A model generated the notes under the pieces. That model searched no databases and had not been told where the DNA came from. It worked only from the letters and a program-made list of their open reading frames with translations. This document shows, in pieces, positions 1 through 7,200 of a stretch of 38,426 nt of DNA. The position numbers and the translations under genes are program-made. Position 1 is the stretch's first letter. Each line of letters starts with the position of its first letter. The stretch is from the NCBI RefSeq assembly GCF_000419765.1, contig NZ_ATTQ01000032.1, forward strand, positions 1 through 38,426, read 5' to 3'. The DNA comes from Rhizobium mongolense USDA 1844 (GTDB lineage: Bacteria; Pseudomonadota; Alphaproteobacteria; Rhizobiales; Rhizobiaceae).

Positions 1-462
1 GGCGGCGGCCTGACCACCTGGTCCTTCGGCCCGACGCTCAACCTGCCGATCTTCGACGGCGGCCGCCTGCGCGCCAATGTCGACATTGCCAAGTCGGACG
101 CCAAGACCGCCTATCTCGCCTGGAAGGCAGCGGTGCTCAACGCCGTCGAGGAGGTGGAGAACGCGCTGTCAGCGGTGCGCCGCGACGCCCAGACGGTGGA
201 AGCGCTGCGCGCCCAGGTCAAGACGACGCAGGAATCGCTGGAACTGTCGACGGCGAGCTACAAGGACGGCGCCTCCTCGCTGCTCGACGTGCTCGACGCC
301 CAGCGCAACGTCTCGACCGCCCAGGCGAGCCTGGCGGCCGCCATCCAGCAGATGGCCAAGGACTACGTCTCCCTCAACGTCGCCATCGGCGGCGGCTATG
401 CCCCGGGCGGCAGGGTCAACTCTGTCTCCGCGACCGTGGCAAGGGGCCCCTCAAAGAGCTGA
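1..462 (+). CDS. NodT/TolC-family outer membrane efflux protein, C-terminal part
   Basis: This is the 3' end of an outer-membrane factor for a tripartite (RND-type) efflux pump; the start lies before the window. The open frame runs from base 1 to the TGA at 460-462. Visible features are the segment PTLNLPIFDGGRLRANV near the start, typical of the repeat in NodT/TolC proteins, then a long helical stretch rich in Ala, Gln and Glu, and the family signature LLDVLDAQRNV near residues 94-104 of the fragment. The protein ends shortly after a Gly-rich GGGY segment, as NodT-type lipoproteins commonly do. Its partner membrane-fusion and inner-membrane pump genes are presumably upstream. It is unlikely to belong to the polysaccharide/NRPS locus, from which 670 bases and a terminator separate it. 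Substrate is unknown. Confidence 0.88.
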   Translation, partial: GGGLTTWSFGPTLNLPIFDGGRLRANVDIAKSDAKTAYLAWKAAVLNAVEEVENALSAVRRDAQTVEALRAQVKTTQESLELSTASYKDGASSLLDVLDAQRNVSTAQASLAAAIQQMAKDYVSLNVAIGGGYAPGGRVNSVSATVARGPSKS

Positions 463-756
463 TAAAGCCGAAGCACGATGAAAAGAAATGCGGCGCAACC
501 GCGCGCCGCCAAGGAAAAAGGACCCGTCCTGCCTATTGACGAGCCCTTCTCCCTTCATCGGAGGAGTATGAGACGGTCTCGCAAGGATGATACCGCTCTC
601 AAGCATCAGATCACGGATTCCCGGTCTTGAACATATCTACAAACGAATGACCCGCCCTACGCCCCGGGTACGCTTCATGACGATCGCGCAAACGCGCTTT
701 CTGTGCCGGAAGAAGACAGGAACCACCCCCGCTCGGCCATCACCCAAAGGGATTAA

Positions 757-916
757 TTGATTTCGTGCAGGAGTATGGCATCCTTGCGTCGGGATCGGGG
801 GCAGTACCGAGTAGAGCCAATTCCAAATGCGGCAGCTAATACTCGCGGGCTAATGACCGCGAAAAAGCTCCTTGCGGAAGGGCTCGCTTCTTTGCCGAAG
901 CGAGCCCGGCTTTTTT
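757..916 (+). ncRNA. Candidate small RNA ending in a strong terminator
   Basis: A textbook intrinsic terminator at 881-916 has no protein gene within 400 bases upstream on the same strand. Just before it is a second small hairpin (CGCGGG ... CCGCG near 844-860). Two structured elements before a T-run, in otherwise non-coding DNA, fit a trans-encoded small RNA of roughly 100-160 nucleotides. The 5' end given is a guess because no promoter could be placed with confidence. The alternative is a long 3' untranslated region of the efflux transcript. I do not recognise a named rhizobial RNA family. Confidence 0.35.
881..916 (+). terminator. Rho-independent terminator
   Basis: A perfect 10-bp stem, GGCTCGCTTC (881-890) pairing with GAAGCGAGCC (897-906), closes a 6-base loop and is followed by CGGC and six T residues at 911-916. 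Orientation by the T-run is plus strand. It ends either the efflux transcript or a small RNA. Confidence 0.85.
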
Positions 917-1133
917 CGACCCCAAGAATATCGAGAAGTTTTTAGTCTTACAGAAAAACAGTGTCCCCGCTTGTAGGGCGCCGGGGACAGATTCTCTTCC
1001 TTCTCGGCCATCAAGCATTGGCGCTCGACTCCTTCGCAGGCGAACCGCGCAATCCACCTCTTACCCAGGTGGCACTCGAGACGGCCTGCCCGCGAATGCA
1101 TGCGATTAGGAGTTCAGCAGCAACCAGGCACGA

Positions 1134-1901
1134 TCAATGCATGAAATCCCTGATCTTGTAGGCAACCTCCGTCCGATTGGTGGCATTCAGCTTTTTCATG
1201 ATATTGCGGATGTGAACCTTTACCGTACTTTCGCAAAGCTTCATTTCATACGCGATGATCTTGTTGGCCTTGCCGCGCAGCAAGGCTTCTGCCACGACCG
1301 CTTCACGCGGCGTGAAGAGTTCATCGGTACAGCTCATCCCGCTGCTGACAGCACTGATCACGTGCCTCGCAGCAAGAATGCTGCTCGCGGGAATGAAAAT
1401 TCCGCCGGCCTGCGCCAGGCCGATCGCTTCTGCAGCAACGCCAATACTCACAGTGGTGGGTATGTAGCCTCGGGCGCCGTATTCCAGCGCTTTGAGGATT
1501 TGCGAAAGTTCGTCGCTTTCCGCCCCCACGACGACAGGGCTGGATTTGAACTTCTCGGTCAATTTCGCGATCGCCTGGCCCACATCGGCATCCGTGATCT
1601 TCTTTCCGCCGATCATCAAGAGGATGACGGCGGGATCATGCTGGATAAGCTGGTTCTGCCAGTCCTCCAGCGAATTGGCGGAAATGATGTTCAAGGCCGG
1701 TTGATACTCGCGAAGGCTGCGTGACAGGCACTCCCGGTCAAGCGCCCGCGAATCGATCAGCAGCAGGTACTCCGTATGCTCTTCCGTCGTGACGAAATTC
1801 GCCGACGACAGACTCCGTACCGGATCCCTCGCCTTCAAGGAAATGAGGCGGGTTGTCCTTGCGATACCAGTATTTTCGTTGGTTATTTGTTGCCCGTTCA
1901 T
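1134..1901 (-). CDS. LuxR/NarL-type transcription regulator with degenerate receiver domain
   Basis: A 255-residue regulator with a receiver-like fold (about residues 45-165) and a C-terminal LuxR-type helix-turn-helix (about 190-250; FTPREAVVAEALLRG then STVKVHIRNIMKKL). Receiver positions normally needed for phosphotransfer appear lost. The strand-3 Asp is replaced in ILLMIGG, the Ser/Thr position reads VVVGAE, and the conserved Lys in the GYxxK segment is Thr (GYIPTT). It is therefore probably controlled by something other than phosphorylation, as known for pseudo-receivers. A good ribosome site (AGTAGGAG, about 7 bases before the ATG) supports the start. It sits at the left end of the polysaccharide/NRPS locus with an AT-rich promoter region upstream, so local control of that locus is a reasonable inference, not shown. 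Confidence 0.85.
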   Translation of the reverse strand: MNGQQITNENTGIARTTRLISLKARDPVRSLSSANFVTTEEHTEYLLLIDSRALDRECLSRSLREYQPALNIISANSLEDWQNQLIQHDPAVILLMIGGKKITDADVGQAIAKLTEKFKSSPVVVGAESDELSQILKALEYGARGYIPTTVSIGVAAEAIGLAQAGGIFIPASSILAARHVISAVSSGMSCTDELFTPREAVVAEALLRGKANKIIAYEMKLCESTVKVHIRNIMKKLNATNRTEVAYKIRDFMH

Positions 1902-1977
1902 AGCCGACTCCTACTCTCAACAAAATTGGCAGCCAAAACTAGAGACCAATTTGAAATACATACGCTTTACTTGCAAA

Positions 1978-2034
1978 TCATACGATTAGATCAAACTTTG
2001 TGGCCCGATCTAAAGTACTGTTACAGTCGTATGA
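1978..2034. repeat. Nested inverted repeat, possible operator
   Basis: The outer arms are TCATACGA (1978-1985) and TCGTATGA (2027-2034), an exact 8-base inverted pair. Directly inside the left arm, TTAGATC (1986-1992) pairs exactly with GATCTAA (2007-2013). The left arm is thus a continuous 15 bases, while the right arm is split by 13 bases. The element lies about 80-130 bases upstream of the LuxR-type start codon, a position suited to a regulator-binding site. Confidence 0.5.
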
Positions 2035-2081
2035 AATTCAAACGCCCAACATTAAACTTGCATTAATTATAAATGTCGGCA

Positions 2082-2095
2082 TTAACATATGTTAA
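2082..2095. repeat. Perfect 14-base palindrome TTAACATATGTTAA
   Basis: The sequence equals its own reverse complement with no spacer. It lies about 180 bases upstream of the LuxR-type start in AT-rich DNA. Perfect palindromes of this size are typical of dimeric regulator sites, and no specific regulator can be assigned. Confidence 0.45.
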
Positions 2096-2284
2096 CCACT
2101 ACTCATAAAAGATCACATCTGAAACCTATTTCTTATGCACAATAACATTGCCCCTAATCACTTTAGCCACAAAGAGCTACGGATATTGTGAGTAATCCTC
2201 ACATTTTATAGAATTATCCACAGAGATGCGTTGTCGGCTCTTCTTTCGAATAGCCCTCAAAACACCTGGAAGTATTTCAGGAAT

Positions 2285-2992
2285 TTACAGCCGGCGCTCC
2301 GGCGGCGGCGCCAGGTAGCTTGGGTCGAAATCGACCAGTTCCTCGAGTTTCTTCCTGTCCAGGAATTCGACGACGCCACTTTTGAATACAAGCAGGCCGC
2401 TAAGCCGCATGTCTTTCAGGACGCGATTGATATGGACGGTCGAAAGACCGACGGCGTCGCCGATTTCGGCCTGTGTCAGCGGACATTCAAAACCATCCGC
2501 CGACTCGTGCTGAAAGACACCCAGCCGGACGGCCAGCTCGAGAAGAAGATGCGCCGTCCGGGCAAGAGCATCTCGGCGCCCGATATTCGCCATCCTTTCG
2601 GTCAGCCGGGCTTGACGGCGCACCATCTCCAGGAGCAGCGCGCGGTGCAGGTCGTTCGAAGCGCTCTCGGGCTTTCGATCGCCGAGCGCCGGCAGTTCGT
2701 AGATGCGGATGTTGGAGAGCGCCTGCATCGTCTCGCGCGACAATTCCGCCGAAGCCGTCCAGACGATATCGCCGGGAAGCGAAAAATCGGACACCATGCG
2801 TGTGCCATTTGGAAGCAGCTTCCAGGATATTATCCAGCCGCTGACCAGATAGAAGATGCGGGCCCGGCGATTTCCGACCTCGAAGATCGTTTCGCCGGCT
2901 TGGTAACCGCGGTACGCTCCCCCCGCAAATTCGCGACGCTTGAGTTGTCGACTTGCAGAAAGCTCATATTCCGCGGTGGTCAGTGTTACCAT
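2285..2992 (-). CDS. Crp/Fnr-family transcription regulator
   Basis: A protein of about 235 residues with an N-terminal cyclic-nucleotide-binding-type beta-roll (about residues 25-110; EVGNRRARIFYLVSGWI, then LPNGTRMVSDFSLPGDIV) and a C-terminal winged helix-turn-helix (about 150-225). The helix-turn-helix contains LTQAEIGDAVGLSTVHINRVLKDMR, a clear Crp/FixK recognition motif. The Cys cluster of oxygen-sensing Fnr proteins is absent, and the usual cAMP-contacting Arg-Ser pair is not evident, so the signal is unknown. The frame extends further upstream (TTG at 3034, ATG at 3016). The ATG at 2992 is preferred because ACGGGG lies about 8 bases before it. The gene follows the pyruvyl transferase on the same strand but is 238 bases away, so it probably has its own promoter. 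A role in controlling the adjacent polysaccharide genes is inferred. Confidence 0.88.
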   Translation of the reverse strand: MVTLTTAEYELSASRQLKRREFAGGAYRGYQAGETIFEVGNRRARIFYLVSGWIISWKLLPNGTRMVSDFSLPGDIVWTASAELSRETMQALSNIRIYELPALGDRKPESASNDLHRALLLEMVRRQARLTERMANIGRRDALARTAHLLLELAVRLGVFQHESADGFECPLTQAEIGDAVGLSTVHINRVLKDMRLSGLLVFKSGVVEFLDRKKLEELVDFDPSYLAPPPERRL

Positions 2993-3230
2993 TCCCCAAA
3001 CCCCGTAAGCGAACATCCGCTTTTGACTGAACAAAAGTATAATCTTAAGGTTGGAAAATACACAATATCATGCGTCTTTTGCCGTGTCGCTTACTCCATA
3101 TTGCTTAAGTTGCTTGGGCGTGCGGCGTTTGAGCCTACCGCAGGACTTTACGCGCATACATTGAATCTTTTGCGGGCGACGGGAAACAACGCTCCGCCAT
3201 GATCGGCAAGCCAGGGGAACATCTGGTCCT

Positions 3231-4499
3231 TCAATCGTGGAATTCAACGGGGCCGGCTGCAATGCCTCGCACGTCGTCCGGCATCGGATATTCGCTGGTA
3301 AGGCCTGGCCGCAGCGCAGATCGCAAGCGCCGCATTCCCGTTTCCGCACAGTCCATCGTCAGATTATATCTTTCCTGATCAATACCTTGGGCGAGCGCGG
3401 CTTTTAGAAGAGCAGGAATTTCGCTCACCGGCACATGTTCTTCATCCACAAAATAGGCTTCGCGCCCGACGGAGCGGAAGAAGCCCTCGACCTTTTTGTC
3501 CCAACTCAGTCCGAGATGCGCAATGCGCAGGGAATAGGCGGCGATACAAGCGTGGAGGCGATGGGAAACGATTGCATCCGCGGCATTCAGCAGCCGCAGC
3601 AACTGCCCGACGTCCGCAGGCCGATCGGCAAGATGGAGTACACCTGAGGTAAGATGACGTACCATCGAGCCTTCGTTCACGATCGTCCTCGCGAAAATGT
3701 GATCTTCCGTGGCGCCATTGCAGAACAGCATGACCCTGAATCCGTCCTCGACCAGCGCGTTTACAAGCTTGCGGTACCCAGCCGCGTCCCCAAGAGGTAT
3801 TGGGCCCGTCTGGCTGGCATGCCGCGTGAGCACGACCGGTTCCGTGACGCAGATGGCGACCGTCTTTCCCGCGCTCGGTACGCGCGTCGTATCGGCTATC
3901 TGGCGGATCAGGAGCCCGGGATCAGGGGTGATGTCCGGAACTGGACCGGCCGGAAAATGACGGCGCCAGCTATCGTAGGCAAACCGGTCCCGTACCGAGA
4001 CGTGCAGCAGCCGCACGCCGCCGATGCGGGCAAACAGCCGCCTGGCTGGCTCTGACCAATCGGAGCTCACGCCGACAGCATAAATCGCAAGCGGGCGGTC
4101 GAAGCGACGAACGCAATCCAGAACTGTTCCGATCTTTAACGGGAAATTCAGGTCGTCGTCCTGGAAAAGATTGCCGCCTCCGATGACGACTGCATCCGCC
4201 GCGGCAATCTTCCGTTCCCATTCGCCACGCTGCCGCCGGAGCGCTCGCCGGACGACGAAACCGACAGCCAGCCGCCGCGCAGGCTTTGGCAACCTTTGAA
4301 GCAGCTTGAGCAGATGCCGACGCTTGCTGCTGCTTGCACCGCCGAACCCGCGACGGCCGGCAAGATCGACAGTCTCCACCTCGATGCCGCCGCCCGTTTG
4401 CGAAAGGCCGTGCTCGATGCACAGAGCCAATATGCCGTCGCCAAGGTTCTCGCTGTATTTGACGTTGAAGACGACAATCTTGAAGGGCGTCCTGCTCAT
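3231..4499 (-). CDS. Polysaccharide pyruvyl transferase family protein
   Basis: A 422-residue cytoplasmic enzyme of the family that adds pyruvate ketals from phosphoenolpyruvate to sugars of exopolysaccharide repeat units (PF04230 type; rhizobial ExoV is a relative). The N-terminal VKYSENLGDGILALCIEHGL carries the typical N-x-GD start. The middle AVVIGGGNLFQDDDLNFPL is the family's GGG segment. The C-terminal IVSHRLHACIAAYSLRIAHLGL followed by a Lys-rich WDKKVEGFF is diagnostic. The start ATG overlaps the stop of the polymerase gene by 4 bases (ATGA), so the two are translationally coupled. This pairing suggests a pyruvylated, hence acidic, repeat unit polymerised by its neighbour. Target sugar is unknown. 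Confidence 0.86.
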   Translation of the reverse strand: MSRTPFKIVVFNVKYSENLGDGILALCIEHGLSQTGGGIEVETVDLAGRRGFGGASSSKRRHLLKLLQRLPKPARRLAVGFVVRRALRRQRGEWERKIAAADAVVIGGGNLFQDDDLNFPLKIGTVLDCVRRFDRPLAIYAVGVSSDWSEPARRLFARIGGVRLLHVSVRDRFAYDSWRRHFPAGPVPDITPDPGLLIRQIADTTRVPSAGKTVAICVTEPVVLTRHASQTGPIPLGDAAGYRKLVNALVEDGFRVMLFCNGATEDHIFARTIVNEGSMVRHLTSGVLHLADRPADVGQLLRLLNAADAIVSHRLHACIAAYSLRIAHLGLSWDKKVEGFFRSVGREAYFVDEEHVPVSEIPALLKAALAQGIDQERYNLTMDCAETGMRRLRSALRPGLTSEYPMPDDVRGIAAGPVEFHD

Positions 4500-5923
4500 G
4501 ATTGACGCTCCGGCAAGCTCATCGCATTGGAGACGGGCTCGCTTGCACTGAGTGGGTACGGCGAAGCGAGAGATGTGGTGGCGCCCGCGAGAACGTAGAT
4601 CATCAGCCCGAGATCATAGACCGTCCCGGAGGTGGAAGCTTCGACCAGCACCGCCAGGATTCCCATTTTCGCGGCGCGCATTGCCGCGTCACGTTCGTTC
4701 GAGAGCGGTTGCCTCGCAGGTGGCCTTGCTGACAGCACGGTCCATATGAATAGGCCGAATAACAAAATGCCGATCACACCGACGTTGGAGAGCAGGACCA
4801 GCACGAAACTGGAGGCGCGCGCGCTGCCCAGCCCCGCACCGAAACCGAATGTATCGAGGAAGGTCTTGTAAGCGACGGCATTCCACCCGGCGCGCTCGCG
4901 CCCTGACTGGCTGTCAGCTTTTGAAAAGAGCATTTCATTAAAGAAGCTGCCGACACTCGCAGAGACATCGGGCAACGTCGCAAGGACAAGAAGGACGACG
5001 AGCGGGATCGCCGCGATTGAGACGGCGATGAAGAGCGCAGGCGGGTGGGGCCTGCCAGCAGGCGAAACGTAAAGCGACCTCATAAACAGCACCGGAATGA
5101 TGGCCGCAATGCCGATCAACCCTGTCGCCGATGTCGAGAAGATCAATGCGATGAGCAGAAGTATGGCGAGCGGACCGGTTGTCCGGGCACGAATGCCGTC
5201 GAGCCAGAGACTGGCCAACATGGCAAACAGGATCAGCGTGTAGCCCGCAAACGCTGATGCTTCCGGAAAGGTCCCGGAAATCCGCTTCAGCCCGCCTTTC
5301 TCGGCGGCGGTCAAAAGAGCGTAGTTTGCTGTCCTGACGAAACTAAGCAGGTACTCTGTATGCGAAAAGTAGGTGACGATATCAAGCAACGCGAAGATCA
5401 GTATCACCTTCGCGGTGACCAAAGCGGCTCTGATCAGGTCATCATGCGTGCCTGTACGCCTGAAGAACGCAAAAGTGCTGGCGAAGGCAACCAGGCCACC
5501 CAAAGCATAAACAGCCTGCGTTATGTTACTTGCGGAGGCGCGAAGTGGCACGAGCGAGATTATGTTTCTAAGACCGACCGATCGCTCCACGACCATGGTT
5601 TCAGTCATTCCCTGAAAGAGCCGCGGAAAAAATACTGCCGTAAGCAGTCCGAAGACCGTCAGTACCAGCAGGATGAATCCGGCACGCGGGAAAGAAAACG
5701 CAGCAAAAATCTGCCCTTCGCCAAACGCCATCAATATTCGCAGCGTGAAAAAGAGCAAAAAGAGATTTGGAACCAGGATCGACGCTCCCATGCTGAGCGT
5801 GAAGGCCGCGGCCGCGCCGAATGCCGTCGACAGCATCATCCATGTGAAAGAATATCTGACGGGGGCGAGCATCAAGATTACCCCCACCGCAATAGTTACC
5901 AGCCCAAGAAATTCGACCCGCAT
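4496..5923 (-). CDS. Wzy-like O-antigen/exopolysaccharide polymerase, membrane protein
   Basis: A hydrophobic protein of about 475 residues with many predicted membrane helices and a large central loop (roughly residues 170-240, ending KRISGTFPEASAFAGYTLILFAML). This layout fits the O-antigen ligase/polymerase superfamily, whose members join lipid-linked repeat units in the periplasm. The segment GTFPEASAFAGY resembles the loop-helix junction seen in Wzy/WaaL proteins. Sequence conservation in this family is poor, so the call rests on topology and neighbours. The frame permits a GTG start at 5932, but the ATG at 5923 is preferred. It is the first gene of a two-gene unit with the pyruvyl transferase and is divergent from the GH16 glycanase. 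No other polymerase candidate occurs in the window, so it probably serves the 25-35 kb polysaccharide operon. Confidence 0.78.
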   Translation of the reverse strand: MRVEFLGLVTIAVGVILMLAPVRYSFTWMMLSTAFGAAAAFTLSMGASILVPNLFLLFFTLRILMAFGEGQIFAAFSFPRAGFILLVLTVFGLLTAVFFPRLFQGMTETMVVERSVGLRNIISLVPLRASASNITQAVYALGGLVAFASTFAFFRRTGTHDDLIRAALVTAKVILIFALLDIVTYFSHTEYLLSFVRTANYALLTAAEKGGLKRISGTFPEASAFAGYTLILFAMLASLWLDGIRARTTGPLAILLLIALIFSTSATGLIGIAAIIPVLFMRSLYVSPAGRPHPPALFIAVSIAAIPLVVLLVLATLPDVSASVGSFFNEMLFSKADSQSGRERAGWNAVAYKTFLDTFGFGAGLGSARASSFVLVLLSNVGVIGILLFGLFIWTVLSARPPARQPLSNERDAAMRAAKMGILAVLVEASTSGTVYDLGLMIYVLAGATTSLASPYPLSASEPVSNAMSLPERQS

Positions 5924-6064
5924 CCGCCGCACCTAGCTTCCTAGTAAGAAATCTATCATGCGCCGATGCGGCCTGTATTTACTTCCGCCTTAAGCCATTT
6001 GCAGTAGCTCTTCGGTCGAATTGGGCCCTTTCCCACGAATGTGCGCCTGGGTACGGTCCGTGGC
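5924..6064. promoter_or_regulatory. Divergent promoter region, polymerase / glycanase
   Basis: The 141 bases between the start codons of the minus-strand polymerase and the plus-strand glycanase must hold promoters for both, since neither has a same-strand neighbour close upstream. No clear -10/-35 pair or operator was recognised. Confidence 0.4.
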
Positions 6065-6922
6065 ATGAGAACATTTACGCCCAAAACCTGTTTTCGTCCT
6101 GCAGGCTGGTCGCGACCGGCTGGCCGCCGGCTTGGCATCGTGATCGCTGCCGCGCTCTTGTGCGCCGGCCCGGCACATGCCGAGGACTGCGTGCCCGGCG
6201 ACACCGGCGATGAAATCGATACCGAGGTGATGAATCTCACTTTCGAAGACAACTTCGACAAACTCAGCGTGTCGTCCTGGGGGCCTGGAACCCGCTGGAT
6301 CGCTCATACGCCATGGTCGGGCGATTTCGGTGGCGCTCGTTTTGCCAATCCCAAAGTCGGTTTTCCATTTGTCGTCACTGACGGCGTTCTGCGCATCGAG
6401 GCCGCCCGCAACGCCCAGGGGGATTGGCGGTCGGGGCTTCTTGCTTCCGTGGACGCGAAAGGCGCAGGTTTTTCGCAGTGTTACGGATATTTCGAGACGC
6501 GCGCCCAGTTACCCATTGGGCCTGGTCTTTGGCCGGCTTTCTGGCTGATTGGCAAGGATAGGTCGAAGTACACCGCCGAAATCGACGTCCTTGAATTCCA
6601 CGGGGAAAAACCGGAGGGATACTCATCGACCGTCCACGTCTGGCACCGGGGTGGCGGGCATTACTCGGATTTCGCGCGCATCAACGTGTTCCACGACAAA
6701 AGGCCCACCGATTTTCACACATACGGCGTAAAAATAGATTCCGAATTTATCCGTATGTATTTCGACAAGGAGCTGGTCTGGAAAACCAAAACCCAGCCGG
6801 AGCACCGCCAGCCGATGTATATCCTGATCAATCTCGCGCTGGCGAAGGACGTAGGCGACGCGCAGGTCCCGGAGCCTTCACACATGTTTGTAGATTACGT
6901 TCGGGCCTACAGCGTCAAGTGA
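6065..6922 (+). CDS. Secreted glycoside hydrolase family 16 (endo-beta-glucanase/lichenase-like)
   Basis: A 285-residue secreted glycanase. From the ATG at 6065 the N-terminus is basic, followed by a hydrophobic core (LGIVIAAALLCA) and an Ala-His-Ala cleavage site near residue 40, a clear Sec signal peptide. The GH16 catalytic signature E-I-D-V-L-E is present with E172 (nucleophile), D174 and E177 (acid/base). Upstream is GYFETRAQLPIGPGLWPAFWLIG, also family-typical, and the protein ends with a jelly-roll strand FVDYVRAYSVK. The frame extends to a GTG at 6041, but that would only lengthen the basic region. The closest functional analogues are rhizobial ExoK/ExsH enzymes that trim exopolysaccharide. 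It sits divergent from the polymerase gene, so cleavage of the locus's own polymer is the likely job. Confidence 0.9.
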   Translation: MRTFTPKTCFRPAGWSRPAGRRLGIVIAAALLCAGPAHAEDCVPGDTGDEIDTEVMNLTFEDNFDKLSVSSWGPGTRWIAHTPWSGDFGGARFANPKVGFPFVVTDGVLRIEAARNAQGDWRSGLLASVDAKGAGFSQCYGYFETRAQLPIGPGLWPAFWLIGKDRSKYTAEIDVLEFHGEKPEGYSSTVHVWHRGGGHYSDFARINVFHDKRPTDFHTYGVKIDSEFIRMYFDKELVWKTKTQPEHRQPMYILINLALAKDVGDAQVPEPSHMFVDYVRAYSVK

Positions 6923-7188
6923 CCGCCTGCCCAGACGCCAGGCTCGACCGGTAACCCGTCAATCATCCGTTCTGCCTCCACTGCCGATGAACAAAAATTC
7001 AGGTTGCACAACGCGTTAGCGAACGAGCGCGCCGTCGGCCGCGCGTACCAGAGTATGCGGAAGCCGGCCTTCTAAGACTTTCGTGCACGCATTGTCATCC
7101 CAATGATCAACTGGCGATTTTCCTCCGGCGTGAAATTCTGGATGACGAATTCCTCAGTCAACACGGCGGCCGGCGGCCGGTGCAGCAT

Positions 7189-7195
7189 GGAAGGA
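7189..7195 (+). promoter_or_regulatory. Ribosome-binding site of the NRPS operon
   Basis: GGAAGGA lies 5 bases before the ATG at 7201 and decides the start over an in-frame GTG at 7180. The preceding stretch 6923-7188 (after the glycanase stop) should hold the promoter of the NRPS-PKS operon. I see no clear terminator or promoter boxes in it, only a GC-rich repeat-like CGGCGGCCGGCGGCCGG at 7164-7180. Confidence 0.6.
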
Positions 7196-7200
7196 TCCTT

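Larger units (their letters stand above)
463..1133. other. 671-base gap without a protein gene
   Basis: No convincing protein-coding frame lies between the efflux gene and the LuxR-type regulator. A short GC hairpin (arms 490-496 and 503-509, loop of 6) sits just after the efflux stop. It has no T-run on the plus strand, so it is only a possible weak end signal or an RNA-processing stop. The segment 600-880 has mixed composition, and the only strong signal is the terminator at 881-916. Small open frames here lack a ribosome-binding site or recognisable sequence. Confidence 0.6.
1902..2284. promoter_or_regulatory. AT-rich intergenic island upstream of the LuxR-type gene
   Basis: This 383-base stretch is far richer in A and T than its surroundings. 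It lies upstream of the LuxR-type gene and downstream of the Crp/Fnr gene, both on the minus strand. It holds no credible gene. It contains two dyad-symmetric elements listed separately (1978-2034 and 2082-2095), so it is best read as the promoter and operator region of the LuxR-type gene, possibly also an H-NS/MucR-like silencing target. No sigma-70 boxes could be assigned with confidence. Confidence 0.5.

Noticed and set aside
490..509. 7-bp GC hairpin after the efflux gene as a terminator
   Set aside because: No T-run follows on the plus strand; kept only as a note in the gap description.
2285..2992. Oxygen-sensing Fnr function for the Crp/Fnr protein
   Set aside because: The Cys cluster needed for an iron-sulfur centre is not present.
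2231..3202. 323-residue plus-strand open frame
   Set aside because: It is antisense to the Crp/Fnr gene, has no family resemblance and is a GC-driven shadow frame.
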